Shown here piece after piece: positions 1-8,425 of a stretch of DNA of 64,000 nucleotides. The DNA is taken from positions 310,001 through 374,000 of the forward strand of contig NZ_JAIQZK010000002.1 in assembly GCF_020075545.1 (NCBI RefSeq), written 5' to 3'. The notes beneath the pieces are model-generated. The model was not told where the DNA came from, searched no databases, and worked only from the letters and a program-made list of their open reading frames with translations. This stretch comes from Nocardioides sp. TRM66260-LWL (GTDB taxonomy: Bacteria; Actinomycetota; Actinomycetes; Propionibacteriales; Nocardioidaceae). A program made the position numbers and the translations under genes. Each line of letters opens with the position of its first letter. Positions within the stretch are counted from its first letter, which is position 1.

Positions 1-102
1 CAGGTCCGCCTCGACCTCGACCCACGATCCGTCGCCACCCACGATGCGGCGATCGACGCCGTCGACGCAGCACCACGAGCCCTGCTGCTCCCAGGGACTC
101 AC
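1..102 (-). CDS. Partial gene downstream of the putative T7SS effector (possible immunity protein)
   Basis: Only the first 34 codons are inside the window; the gene runs off the left edge. It opens with a GTG that overlaps the stop of the upstream effector gene in a GTGA tetranucleotide, so it is translationally coupled to it. The peptide begins MSPWEQQGSWCCVDGVDRR and is rich in Trp, Cys and acidic residues. In polymorphic-toxin loci the gene immediately after the toxin usually encodes the cognate immunity protein, so that role is inferred from position alone; no family can be recognised from 34 residues. Confidence 0.5.
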   Translation of the reverse strand, partial: MSPWEQQGSWCCVDGVDRRIVGGDGSWVEVEADL

Positions 103-1892
103 GCCGCCACCCCGACCCACTGGCCGCCGTCGCCGAGCACGGCCACGAGCCGCTGGGTCCCGGTGGAGGTGACCTCCCACATCTCCGCGCCGTCCCGCAT
201 GCCGACCCCCCTCGCGTAGAGCTCGGGGATCACGTCGTCGGTGGCCTTGGTGAAGCCGTTGCCCGTGAACGGATCCGTCCAGCCGTCGAAGTCGGAGGAG
301 CCGCCGAAGTGCGAGTTGCTGGGCACCACGACCTCGCCGGCCGATGCCGGATCGCGCTGGAAGCGGATCAGGTGCACCGAGTCGTCGCCACGGGTGAACG
401 GCGTGCCGGAGTAGTCGAGCCTCAGCCCGTCGTGGATCGCGGCCGGGGTGCCCAGGTGCGCGGTGTCATCGGCCAGCGAGATGCTGCCCCGGATCTGCGT
501 GACGTCGAAGTCGGGGGCGAGGCCGCCGCCGTAGCTCTCGGCACCACCCGGACGCAGCCGCCCGCTCGCATCGAACGACGGCTGGGACAGCACCTTCTGG
601 AACACCGTGTCACCGTCGAACGCGGGCATCTCGGCGCGCACGGTGCTGATCAGCTCCCGCTGCGCCGCGGTGAGGTCCTTCGCCGGCGTGCCGACGAGGT
701 CGGCGAAGCCCGCTCTGGTGAGGCCGCGGGACGCGAGCACTCCGTCGACGGCCTCGCGGGTGCTGGAGAGCTGCTCGACCGCGAACCGCGTCGTGTGCAG
801 GTCGCTGCCGCCGATCGCCGAGAACAGGCGGTACTCACGCGCGCCGGAGAGCTCCCGCACGGTGGTCCGCAGGCCCGGCACCAGGGATCGGAGCCCCGCC
901 GCCATGCCGCTCACCGCGGCGCGCGCTGAGCCGCCGAGATGAGCGAGGGCGCCGAGCGTGCCCCCGGCGCGGAAGGCGCCGCGCAGCGCGGCCAGGCTGG
1001 TCAGGCCGCGCGTGCCGGGGATGCAGCCGAGCACGGCCAGGCCGACGTCGAGCAGGCTGCCCTCGCCGTTCGCGTACTTCATCAGGGCGTCCGCGAGCAG
1101 CACCAGGCCGGCGGCGAACACCACCCACGCGAGCGGTCCGCCGATGATCAGCACGACGATGCCGAGCACCGCGACCACGACCGTGGCGACCTTCACCAGC
1201 ACGTCCCAGGCCGCCTTCGCGCCGTCCTTGATCTTCTGCCAGCGCGAGCGCTCGGGGATGCCGGCGTCGGCGGCGTCGTCGATGCGGCGGGCCGTGGTGC
1301 GGGCGTCGCCCTCGCGCAGCTCGCGGGCGTCGTCGGCGAGCCGGCGGGCGAGGTCGAGACGGCGCCGGGCGTCCTCGACTAGGCCCTGCGCGGCCCGGTG
1401 GGCCTGCTGGGCCGCGCGCAGGCGGTCCTGCGCCGCCTGCACCTGCCCCGGCGTGGGGGCGAGCGTGTCGAGCGCGGCGCTCCGGTTCGCTGCGGCGAGG
1501 TCGCCGGACGCACCGGTGAGCCGCTGCTGGGCGTGGTCGAGGTCGGCCTTGGCCGCGCGTCCCTGCACCAGCGCGCGGTCGGCGTCGGTCTGGTGGCCGT
1601 CGAGCCGCTCGGACCACCACAGCAGCGCCTGGGAGGCCTGACGGTAGGAGTCGGCCACCTTGGCCAGCTGGCCGGGCAGCTCGCTGGAGCGGGTGCGGAA
1701 CTGGTCGCCCGCCTCGCCGATCCAGGTGAGCGCGGCGTCGTCGCCCAGAAGCCCGCGCAGGCGCCGCTCGGAGGCCTCCGCCTCCCCGGCCAGCGTGCCC
1801 CAGCGGCGCGCGACCTCGCGGACGACGAACGGGTCGCCGGGGGTGGGGTCGCCGAAGCCGAAGACCTCCGGCCAGTCGGTGGGACGGCTCAT
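99..1892 (-). CDS. Putative type VII secretion effector / polymorphic toxin with WXG-like N-terminus
   Basis: A 597-aa protein. The N-terminal ~200 residues are helical and heptad-like with a WIG motif near residue 57, resembling WXG100/LXG-type secretion domains. Residues about 232-270 are strongly hydrophobic (one or two membrane or translocation segments), followed by a Gly/Ala linker and a C-terminal ~210-residue globular domain ending in GGQWVGVAA. That architecture (helical targeting domain, hydrophobic stretch, variable C-terminus) is typical of T7SS polymorphic toxins. I cannot assign the C-terminal domain to a toxin family. The ATG at 1892 overlaps the stop of the preceding gene (ATGA), which fixes the start even though the frame stays open much further upstream. 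It belongs to a four-gene coupled operon with a WXG100-like gene first and a possible immunity gene last. Confidence 0.6.
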   Translation of the reverse strand: MSRPTDWPEVFGFGDPTPGDPFVVREVARRWGTLAGEAEASERRLRGLLGDDAALTWIGEAGDQFRTRSSELPGQLAKVADSYRQASQALLWWSERLDGHQTDADRALVQGRAAKADLDHAQQRLTGASGDLAAANRSAALDTLAPTPGQVQAAQDRLRAAQQAHRAAQGLVEDARRRLDLARRLADDARELREGDARTTARRIDDAADAGIPERSRWQKIKDGAKAAWDVLVKVATVVVAVLGIVVLIIGGPLAWVVFAAGLVLLADALMKYANGEGSLLDVGLAVLGCIPGTRGLTSLAALRGAFRAGGTLGALAHLGGSARAAVSGMAAGLRSLVPGLRTTVRELSGAREYRLFSAIGGSDLHTTRFAVEQLSSTREAVDGVLASRGLTRAGFADLVGTPAKDLTAAQRELISTVRAEMPAFDGDTVFQKVLSQPSFDASGRLRPGGAESYGGGLAPDFDVTQIRGSISLADDTAHLGTPAAIHDGLRLDYSGTPFTRGDDSVHLIRFQRDPASAGEVVVPSNSHFGGSSDFDGWTDPFTGNGFTKATDDVIPELYARGVGMRDGAEMWEVTSTGTQRLVAVLGDGGQWVGVAA

Positions 1893-2569
1893 GCGGGCAC
1901 CTCCGAGGCGGACGGACCGGCGGCGTCGGCCGGCAGGTCGTCGAGGCGGACGACGCGGAAGGTCTCGGCGACGGCGGCGAAGAGGTCGTGCAGCTCGTCG
2001 ACGAGCGGCAGCACCGGAGAGCTGAACGCCAGCAGGAAGAGCCGCCCGTCGGGACGCACGGGGACGGCGTCCAGCGCGAAGACGTGCCGCACCAGCCCGC
2101 CGCCGGGCAGGGGCGCGTCCTCGACGCCCTGGCTGCGGACCATGGTCAGGCCGTCGACCTCGATGACCGAGGTGTGGGCCCACGGCTCGGTGGGGTCGTC
2201 GCCGCGGGTGCGGGTGGCGAACCGGTCGTCGGGCGAGGCGGGCTCCGCGGCCGTGGCGAAGGGATCGTCGAGCAGCGAGATGGTCAGCGAGCCGGTGACC
2301 GGGCCGTCGTCGGTGGGCAGCGCGAAGCCGGCGGCGTAGCGGGCGCCGGAGGCCCAGGCGTCCTCGGCGTGCCGGGTGAGGAGCCGCTGGATCGCGCGCC
2401 GCTGCTCCCACAGCTCCGGGACGCCGTGGGCGCGCTGCTCGACCAGCCGGCGGATCGCGTCGTCGCGCAGCGCCGGGCGCAGCTCGAGCTCGTACCAGCT
2501 CTGCGGCAGGGTGATCGAGTAGCCGAGGCTGCGCTCGGGCGCCGCGCCGCGGCCGTCGGCGGAGGTCAC
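1889..2569 (-). CDS. Hypothetical protein in the T7SS-like cassette
   Basis: A 226-aa soluble protein without signal peptide or membrane segment. Its first part (SITLPQSWYELEL) resembles the start of LpqN/DcrB-like beta-rich domains, which often open with such a strand, but the similarity is weak and I do not assign a family. The gene overlaps the WXG100-like gene upstream and the effector downstream by four bases each (ATGA), so it is an obligate part of the operon. Position between secreted substrate and effector suggests a chaperone or accessory role; this is inference. Confidence 0.6.
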   Translation of the reverse strand: MTSADGRGAAPERSLGYSITLPQSWYELELRPALRDDAIRRLVEQRAHGVPELWEQRRAIQRLLTRHAEDAWASGARYAAGFALPTDDGPVTGSLTISLLDDPFATAAEPASPDDRFATRTRGDDPTEPWAHTSVIEVDGLTMVRSQGVEDAPLPGGGLVRHVFALDAVPVRPDGRLFLLAFSSPVLPLVDELHDLFAAVAETFRVVRLDDLPADAAGPSASEVPA

Positions 2570-2853
2570 GAGCCCTCCCGCAGGCCGGAGGCGAGGTCGT
2601 CGTCGGCCTTCCGGTAGGCCCGCGCGGCCTCCTGGAGGCCCCCGACGATGCCCTCGATGTTGGCGCTGACCCGGCCGCGACCGTCGTCCCAGTGGTCCTC
2701 GAACCGGTCGAGGGCGCGGGCGACGTCGGCCGAGCCCATGTCGGCGGCCGTGCCGTCGACGACACGGCGGGTGTGGTCGAGGCCGTCCTTGATGGCGGCC
2801 AAAGAGGACACGAGACGTTCGAGTCCCTCGACGTCCACCTCGAGATCGGGCAT
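2566..2853 (-). CDS. WXG100/EspC-like secretion-target protein
   Basis: A 95-aa, almost entirely helical acidic protein. Two helices flank a central turn at about residues 53-58 (HWDDGRG), where the WXG motif sits in ESX substrates; here it reads W-D-D-G, so it is a variant member (type VII secretion target/DUF2580-like). Length is normal for the family. It is the first gene of the operon and is followed with four-base overlaps by the hypothetical and the effector. Such proteins normally dimerise and escort the effector to an ESX machine; no ESX core genes (EccC etc.) are visible in this window. Confidence 0.65.
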   Translation of the reverse strand: MPDLEVDVEGLERLVSSLAAIKDGLDHTRRVVDGTAADMGSADVARALDRFEDHWDDGRGRVSANIEGIVGGLQEAARAYRKADDDLASGLREGS

Positions 2854-2907
2854 GGGGGTCCTTCGTGGGAGCGGGGGCCGACGCCCCGGTGCGTCGGTCC
2901 TACCCGC

Positions 2908-3711
2908 TCAGCACCTTCCCACACTCCCGACCCGCGTGCGACGTCGGCGCGACCGACCGCGACGCGGGGCGAGAACGAGCCGCAGTCCCAGGTCGGAGAC
3001 CACCGTCCAGCGGCGGGGCCGCTCGGGCGCATCGGCCTCGGGCAGATCCCGGTGGAGGACGAGGCCGGGCGGCAGCGCGAGGTCGGCGGCGACTCGGGCC
3101 AGGGCGGTACCGGGATCCGCGCAGCGCAGCAGCACGTCGACCCGGTCGGGGCGCTCGACGCCGCCGCGTCGGGACCGGGCGCCGACGGCCCGGAGCGCGT
3201 CGAGCAGGGGGCCGCTCCAGGCGGTGAGGTCCACGGGCTCGGCGGGCAGCGCGACGGCGTCGGGACGCTCCGGGCGCGCCCCGGCCACCAGCCCGGCCCA
3301 CACCTCGTCGGCGTCGCGCTCCTCGTCGTTCCGCCGCACGAGTCGCCCGTCGAGGACCTCGCGGCGCGGCGGGCTCCCGTGCACGACCGCACGCGTGGCA
3401 CCGAGGAGCGGCGTCACCTCGGCGGTGCCGGTGAGCCGCCAGCCGACGTCCGGACCGGCCCAGGCCTGCCCGCCGTCGGCGACGAGGTCGCCGGCCATCA
3501 GCACGGCCCGCGCGGGCGGACGCGCGTCGAGCAGGTGCTGGCCGTCGTCGACCAGCGAGACCCGTGCCGGGCCGGTGACGCGCACCAGCCCGCCGGAGCC
3601 GACCACGATCCGTCCGCCCTGGACCTCGACGAGGCCGCCGTCGCCGACGTGCAGCGTCTCGCCGTCGCGCACCGGCGCGGCGCGCCACGTGGTCAGGACC
3701 GAGCCGCTCAT
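2908..3711 (-). CDS. Hypothetical protein coupled to HrpA
   Basis: A 267-aa protein of unknown function. The first ~100 residues are glycine- and valine-rich short strands (DGGLVEVQGGRIVVGSGGLV), suggesting a right-handed beta-helix or FHA-like beta-rich fold; the rest is Ala/Arg-rich and ends in a very basic tail (RRGRSRRRRTR). The ATG at 3711 overlaps the hrpA stop (ATGA), so it is co-translated with hrpA and follows it in the transcript. No signal peptide or membrane segment is visible. The same frame stays open far upstream inside hrpA, but that is a GC-rich shadow and the overlap start is preferred. Confidence 0.6.
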   Translation of the reverse strand: MSGSVLTTWRAAPVRDGETLHVGDGGLVEVQGGRIVVGSGGLVRVTGPARVSLVDDGQHLLDARPPARAVLMAGDLVADGGQAWAGPDVGWRLTGTAEVTPLLGATRAVVHGSPPRREVLDGRLVRRNDEERDADEVWAGLVAGARPERPDAVALPAEPVDLTAWSGPLLDALRAVGARSRRGGVERPDRVDVLLRCADPGTALARVAADLALPPGLVLHRDLPEADAPERPRRWTVVSDLGLRLVLAPRRGRSRRRRTRVGSVGRC

Positions 3712-6700
3712 CCGTCGGCCGCCAGGGCCTTGCGGATGCGCTGGTCGCTGACCGGGGCCGCGGTGCCGAGCTGCTGGGCCCACAGCGAGATGCGGTACTC
3801 CTCGAGCAGCCAGCGCACCGTGCGCAGGGCCGCGCCGGGCGGTCGGCCCTCGGGCAGCGCCTCGACCCGGTGGAGCCAGGTGTCCTGGAGGTCGGCGATC
3901 TGGTCGGCCAGCTGCCGGTCGCGGACGACGGCCGGCGAGCCGCCGTCCAGCCGCTCGCGACGCACCCGCGCGGCCGCGAGGTAGGTCGGCAGCCGGCGCA
4001 GCTGCTGGGCCCCGGCGTCGGCGACGAAGCCCGCCGCCATCAGCCGTCCGACCTGCGCCCGGAGGTCGGTGAGCGCCGGCAGCAGCGGCAGCTCGGCGCG
4101 TCCGGTGAGCAGGCGGTCGAGCTCGCGCCACTCCCCCAGCACGCGCTGCACGTCGCCCAGCGTCGCGCGCATCCGCGGCTCCAGGTCGCGGGCCACCTCG
4201 GCCCGCAGCGCCTCGTAGGCGGCGGCGTCGCGGACCGGCGGACGCGCGTCGACGGCGTCGCCGAGCACCGCCAGCCGGCAGTCCTCGAGCAGCTCGGCGA
4301 CGCTCGGGTACGGCGAGCCGGCCAGTCCGAGCCGCTCGAGGTTGCTGAGCGAGCCGAGCACGGCCGCGGACGGGTCGGGCAGCTCCAGCGCCAGCAGCCG
4401 GCGGACGCCGAGCCGGTGCCGGGCGTCGCGCTCGTCGACGGTGCCGAAGACCTGCAGGCCCACCGCGTCGCCCTCGTCGACCAGGCCCGGGAAGACGGTG
4501 ACCTCGTGGCCCGCACGGCGTTCGGTGTGGGTGGGCGGGATCTCCCCGAACGTCCAGGACGTCTGCCCGCTGGCCGCGAGGCCGGAGGTGTCGGCGACCT
4601 CGGCGATGGCCTGTTCGAACTCGCCGGCCAGGGGCGCCTTGAGCGCGTCGAGGTCCTTGCCGCGCGCCTGCTCCGAGCCGGCGTCGTCGACGACCCGGTA
4701 CGTGGGCCGCAGGTGCTCGGGCACCTTGCTCCAGTCCCACGCCTCGCGCGGCACGACGACGCCGGTGGTGGCGCGGCACCAGCGCTCGAGCGCGTCGAGC
4801 AGCGGCTCCTCCCCGGCCGGCACTCCGGCCAGGAACTCCCGGGCCTTGTCGGGCGCGGGGACGAACGAGACCCGCAGGCTCTTGGGCAGGCTGCGGATCA
4901 GGGCCGTCACGAGCTCCTCGCGCAGGCCTGGCACCAGCCAGGAGAAGTCGTCGGCGTCGACCCGGTTCAGCGTGGCCACCGGCACCTCGATCGTCAGGCC
5001 GTCGTCGGCGGCGCCCGGCTCGAAGTGGTAGCTGATCGGGAACGTGAGCCCCTCGCCCTCCCACGCCTGCGGGTAGTCGGCCTCGGTGACCTCCTCCGCG
5101 GTGTCGCGGGTGAGCATCGCGGGGTCGAAGGTGAGCAGCTCGGGACGGCGTCGGCGCTCGCGCTTCCACCACTGGTCGAAGTGCGCCCCGCTGACGACCT
5201 CCGCGCCGACGCGGGCGTCGTAGAAGTCGAAGAGCGTCTCGTCGTCGACGACGATGTCGCGGCGCCGGGCGCGGTGCTCGAGCTCGGCCGCCTCCTCGAG
5301 CAGGCGCCGGTTCGTGGCCAGGAACGGGTGGCGGGTGCGCCACTCCCCCTGCACCAGCGCATGCCGGATGAACAGCTCGCGCGCGACCTCGGCGTCCACC
5401 CGGCCGTACGGGATCAGCCGGTCGGCCACCAGCGGGACGCCGTACAGCGTCGCCCGCTCGTAGGCCATGACGGCCGCCCGCTTCGTCGACCAGTGCGGCT
5501 CGGAGTAGGTGCGCTTCACCAGGTCGCCGCCGAGCCGCTCGGCCCACTCGGGCTTGATCGCGGCCACCTGCCGCGCCCAGAGCCGGCTGGTCTCGACCAG
5601 CTCGCCGGCCATGACGAAGGACGGCGGCCGCTTGGCCAGCGGGCTGCCGGGGAAGATCGCGAACCGGGCGCCGCGGGCGCCGAGGTACTCCCGCATCGGA
5701 CGCCGCCCGCGGCCAGGGCCGCCGGCGCCGCGCTCGACCTTCTCCCGCTCGTCCAGCAGGCCGATCTGGGACAGCAGCCCCGAGAGCAGGGCCTGGTGGA
5801 TGCCGTCGGCGTCGGGCACGTCGGCGGGATGGCCGACCTGCACGTCCATCTCCTTGCACACCTGGCGCAGCTGGGACTCGAAGTCCTGCCACTCCCGCAC
5901 CCGCAGGTAGTTGAGCAGCTCGGCGCGGCACAGCCGGCGGAACGCGTTGCCGGAGAGCTCGCGCTGCTGCTCGCGCAGGTAGCGCCAGAGCTCCAGCCAG
6001 GCGAGGAAGTCGGAGCCCTCGACCCGGAAGCGGGCGTGCAGCTGGTCGGCCTGCGCCTGCTGCTCCGCGGGCCGCTCGCGCGGGTCCTGCAGGCTCAGCG
6101 CCGCGGCGATCACGAGCACCTCGCGCACGCAGCCCAGCCGCTCGGCCTCCAGCACCATCCGCCCCAGGCGCGGGTCGATCGGCAGCCGCGCGAGCCGGCG
6201 TCCGAGCGGGGTGAGGGCCGGCCCGCCCCGCCGGTCGCCGGTCGCCGGCCGCAGCGCCTGCAGCTCCTCGAGCAGCTGGACGCCGGAGGCGACGTTGCGC
6301 CGGTCCGGGGGCTCGACGAACGGGAAGGCGCCGAGGTCGCCGAGCCCGAGCGAGGCCATCTGGAGGATGACGCTGGCCAGGTTGGTGCGCAGGATCTCGG
6401 GATCGGTGAACTCCGGGCGGCCCTCGAAGTCCTCCTCGGAGTACAGCCGGATCGCGATGCCCGGCGCGACGCGTCCGCAGCGGCCCGAGCGCTGGTTCGC
6501 CGAGGCCTGGCTGATCGGCTCGATCGGCAGCCGCTGCACCTTGGTGCGCACCGAGTAGCGCGAGATGCGCGCCAGGCCGGTGTCGACGACGTACCGGATG
6601 CCCGGCACGGTCAGCGAGGTCTCCGCGACGTTGGTCGCGAGCACGATCCGGCGGCCCACCGAGGAGGCGTGCGGCGCGAAGACCCGCTGCTGCTCGGCCG

Positions 6701-7628
6701 CCGAGAGCCGCGAGTACAGCGGGACGACCTCGAGCGTGCCGCTGCGGGCCGACGCCGTCAGCTCGCCCAGCGCCTCGGCGGTGTCGCGGATCTCCCGCTC
6801 GCCGGGCAGGAAGACCAGGATGTCGCCGGGGCCCTCGGCCATCAGCTCGCGCACCGCCTCGAGGATCGCCTCGGTCTGGTCGCGCTGCACCGGCTCGCCG
6901 TCCTCGTCGTCCTCGGCGAGGTCGAGCAGCGGCCGGTAGCGCACCTCGACGGGGTACGTGCGGCCCGACACCTCGATGATCGGCGCGGGCGTGCCGTCGG
7001 CGGCGGCGAAGTGCGCGGCGAACCGGTCGGGGTCGATGGTGGCGGAGGTGACGATCAGCTTGAGGTCGGGCCGCTTCGGCAGCAGCTGCTTGAGGTAGCC
7101 GAGCAGGAAGTCGATGTTCAGCGAGCGCTCGTGGGCCTCGTCGATGATGATCGTGTCGTAGCGCCACAGCATGCGGTCGCGCTGCAGCTCGGCCAGCAGG
7201 ATGCCGTCGGTCATCAGCTTGACCCGGGTGTCGCGGCTGGTGCGGTCGGTGAACCGCACCTGGTAGCCGACCGGGGAGTCCTCGCCCAGGCCGACGCCGA
7301 GCTCGTCGGCGATGCGCTGCGCCACCGAGCGGGCGGCGATCCGGCGCGGCTGGGTGTGGCCGATCAGCCCGCCGCGGCGTCGCGTGCGGCCGTCGCGGCC
7401 CCGGTGCTCGGTGGAGCGCCCGCGGCCGAGCTCCAGGCAGATCTTGGGCAGCTGGGTGGTCTTGCCCGACCCGGTCTCGCCGGCCACGATCACGACCTGG
7501 TGGTCGCGGATCGCCGCGGCGATGTCGTCACGCCGCTGGCTGACCGGCAGGTCGGCCGGATAGCGGATGCGCAGCGTCCCCGGCGGGTCCGGCGCCTCGA
7601 CGGCGGGGTCGGGGGTGCGCTCGTCCAT
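3708..7628 (-). CDS. hrpA: ATP-dependent RNA helicase HrpA
   Basis: A 1306-aa DEAH-box helicase, normal length for HrpA. Motif I GETGSGKTTQ is at residues 50-59, DEAH at 163-166, SAT at 195-197, and the motif VI region QRSGRCGR follows; the C-terminal half carries the HrpA-specific HA2, OB-fold and long DUF3418-type extension. HrpA unwinds RNA using NTP; in E. coli it is linked to mRNA processing and rescue of collided ribosomes. An Arg-rich insertion (about residues 71-87) lies between motif I and the conserved LIGHTQPRR of motif Ia. The gene heads a two-gene unit with the hypothetical at 2908, with a four-base overlap. Confidence 0.96.
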   Translation of the reverse strand: MDERTPDPAVEAPDPPGTLRIRYPADLPVSQRRDDIAAAIRDHQVVIVAGETGSGKTTQLPKICLELGRGRSTEHRGRDGRTRRRGGLIGHTQPRRIAARSVAQRIADELGVGLGEDSPVGYQVRFTDRTSRDTRVKLMTDGILLAELQRDRMLWRYDTIIIDEAHERSLNIDFLLGYLKQLLPKRPDLKLIVTSATIDPDRFAAHFAAADGTPAPIIEVSGRTYPVEVRYRPLLDLAEDDEDGEPVQRDQTEAILEAVRELMAEGPGDILVFLPGEREIRDTAEALGELTASARSGTLEVVPLYSRLSAAEQQRVFAPHASSVGRRIVLATNVAETSLTVPGIRYVVDTGLARISRYSVRTKVQRLPIEPISQASANQRSGRCGRVAPGIAIRLYSEEDFEGRPEFTDPEILRTNLASVILQMASLGLGDLGAFPFVEPPDRRNVASGVQLLEELQALRPATGDRRGGPALTPLGRRLARLPIDPRLGRMVLEAERLGCVREVLVIAAALSLQDPRERPAEQQAQADQLHARFRVEGSDFLAWLELWRYLREQQRELSGNAFRRLCRAELLNYLRVREWQDFESQLRQVCKEMDVQVGHPADVPDADGIHQALLSGLLSQIGLLDEREKVERGAGGPGRGRRPMREYLGARGARFAIFPGSPLAKRPPSFVMAGELVETSRLWARQVAAIKPEWAERLGGDLVKRTYSEPHWSTKRAAVMAYERATLYGVPLVADRLIPYGRVDAEVARELFIRHALVQGEWRTRHPFLATNRRLLEEAAELEHRARRRDIVVDDETLFDFYDARVGAEVVSGAHFDQWWKRERRRRPELLTFDPAMLTRDTAEEVTEADYPQAWEGEGLTFPISYHFEPGAADDGLTIEVPVATLNRVDADDFSWLVPGLREELVTALIRSLPKSLRVSFVPAPDKAREFLAGVPAGEEPLLDALERWCRATTGVVVPREAWDWSKVPEHLRPTYRVVDDAGSEQARGKDLDALKAPLAGEFEQAIAEVADTSGLAASGQTSWTFGEIPPTHTERRAGHEVTVFPGLVDEGDAVGLQVFGTVDERDARHRLGVRRLLALELPDPSAAVLGSLSNLERLGLAGSPYPSVAELLEDCRLAVLGDAVDARPPVRDAAAYEALRAEVARDLEPRMRATLGDVQRVLGEWRELDRLLTGRAELPLLPALTDLRAQVGRLMAAGFVADAGAQQLRRLPTYLAAARVRRERLDGGSPAVVRDRQLADQIADLQDTWLHRVEALPEGRPPGAALRTVRWLLEEYRISLWAQQLGTAAPVSDQRIRKALAADG

Positions 7629-7682
7629 GTCCGCGCCATCGTGCCAGGCTCCCCGGCACCGGACCCAGCCCGGTGGGGCGGG

Positions 7683-8000
7683 TCAGCGCGTCCAGGGCAC
7701 GACCAGCGTCGTCCGGCGTCCGGCGGCGGGCAGGGCCGCGGACGGCACCGTCGCCGCGTCGCCGGGCCGGTCGGCGGACGACTGCCGGCCGGGCTGCTGG
7801 CCCGGACCTCGCAGGCCGCCCGGTCCGCGCATCCCCCCGGGACCCGGGCCGCGGCCGGAGTCGTCCGGGCTCGCCGCGGCGAGCGCCGCGGCGCCGCCTC
7901 CGCCCAGCGCGACGCCGGCGACCGAGACCAGGGCTGCGCTGCGCCAGCCCCAGGGACGCGGCGTGGTCGATCGGGGACTGCGGGTCTCGGCGCTCGTCAT
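7683..8000 (-). CDS. Small Gly/Pro-rich single-pass membrane protein
   Basis: A 105-aa protein: a basic N-terminus (about 20 residues), one hydrophobic segment (SAALVSVAGVALGGGGAAAL, about residues 21-42), then an extracytoplasmic Gly/Pro/Arg-rich segment with GPGG and RGPG repeats and a short tail ending VVPWTR. No known family recognised. Its promoter carries the same direct repeat as the response regulator and the membrane glycosyltransferase nearby, whose own Gly/Pro-rich linker has similar composition, so it is probably an envelope protein of the same regulon. The ATG at 8000 lies 6 bases after a GAGGCT -10-like hexamer, consistent with a leaderless mRNA. Confidence 0.6.
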   Translation of the reverse strand: MTSAETRSPRSTTPRPWGWRSAALVSVAGVALGGGGAAALAAASPDDSGRGPGPGGMRGPGGLRGPGQQPGRQSSADRPGDAATVPSAALPAAGRRTTLVVPWTR

Positions 8001-8006
8001 GAGCCC

Positions 8007-8039
8007 AGCCTCGGCACGGCGGCTGTCACCGGCCTGTGG
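8007..8039 (-). promoter_or_regulatory. Putative response-regulator box and -10 of the small membrane protein gene
   Basis: On the minus strand, CCACAG-GCCGG-TGACAG (8039 to 8023) forms a direct repeat with 11-base period. It is followed after exactly 10 bases by GAGGCT (8012 to 8007) and 6 bases later by the ATG at 8000. The arrangement matches, base-count for base-count, that in front of the response regulator gene at 9024. Binding by that regulator is inference. Confidence 0.5.
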
Positions 8040-8065
8040 CCGGCCGTGGACCGGGCTGAGCGACG

Positions 8066-8425
8066 TCAGCGCGCGGCGAGGATCCTCCGGATCTCGGCGG
8101 CCTCGCGAGGCAGATCGCGCTCGAGGGCGTTCCAGAGGATCCCGTGATCGACCGCGCCGTACTCGTGGGCGACGAGGTTCCGCATCCCGCGCATCGGACG
8201 CCAGCGCACCCGCGGGTGTCGCTCGACGACCTCGTCCCCGAGCCTCGACACCGCCTCGCCGATGCGCACGACGATCGCCTCGGCGGCGAGACGCAGCATC
8301 TCGTCGCCGTCGTAGGCCTCCCGGCCACGGGCGACCAGCCGGTCGGCCATGGACGCGAACCCGAGGAAGTCCTCCAGCACGCGCCGGGCGCCCTCGTCGA
8401 CGGCGGCGTCCTGCGGTCCGCTCAC
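8066..8425 (-). CDS. hepT: HepT-family RNase toxin
   Basis: A 119-aa helical protein of the HepT (DUF86) family. The diagnostic RX4HXY motif is intact: R82, H87 and Y89 within RNLVAHEY. HepT proteins are HEPN ribonucleases; the Tyr of this motif is the residue modified by AMPylation when the cognate MntA antitoxin neutralises the toxin. The ATG overlaps the stop of the antitoxin gene by four bases (ATGA), and gene order is antitoxin first, as usual. An intact motif suggests an active toxin. Confidence 0.87.
   Translation of the reverse strand: MSGPQDAAVDEGARRVLEDFLGFASMADRLVARGREAYDGDEMLRLAAEAIVVRIGEAVSRLGDEVVERHPRVRWRPMRGMRNLVAHEYGAVDHGILWNALERDLPREAAEIRRILAAR

Noticed and set aside
99..3401. 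One 1100-codon open frame covering the effector and beyond
   Set aside because: Upstream of 1892 it runs antisense to nothing real but across two coupled genes in another frame; the ATGA overlap at 1889-1892 and domain start fix the effector at 1892.
3870..8147. 1425-codon open frame opposite hrpA
   Set aside because: Antisense mirror of a high-GC gene; Arg/Gly/Val-rich composition, no domain, while hrpA on the other strand has all helicase motifs.
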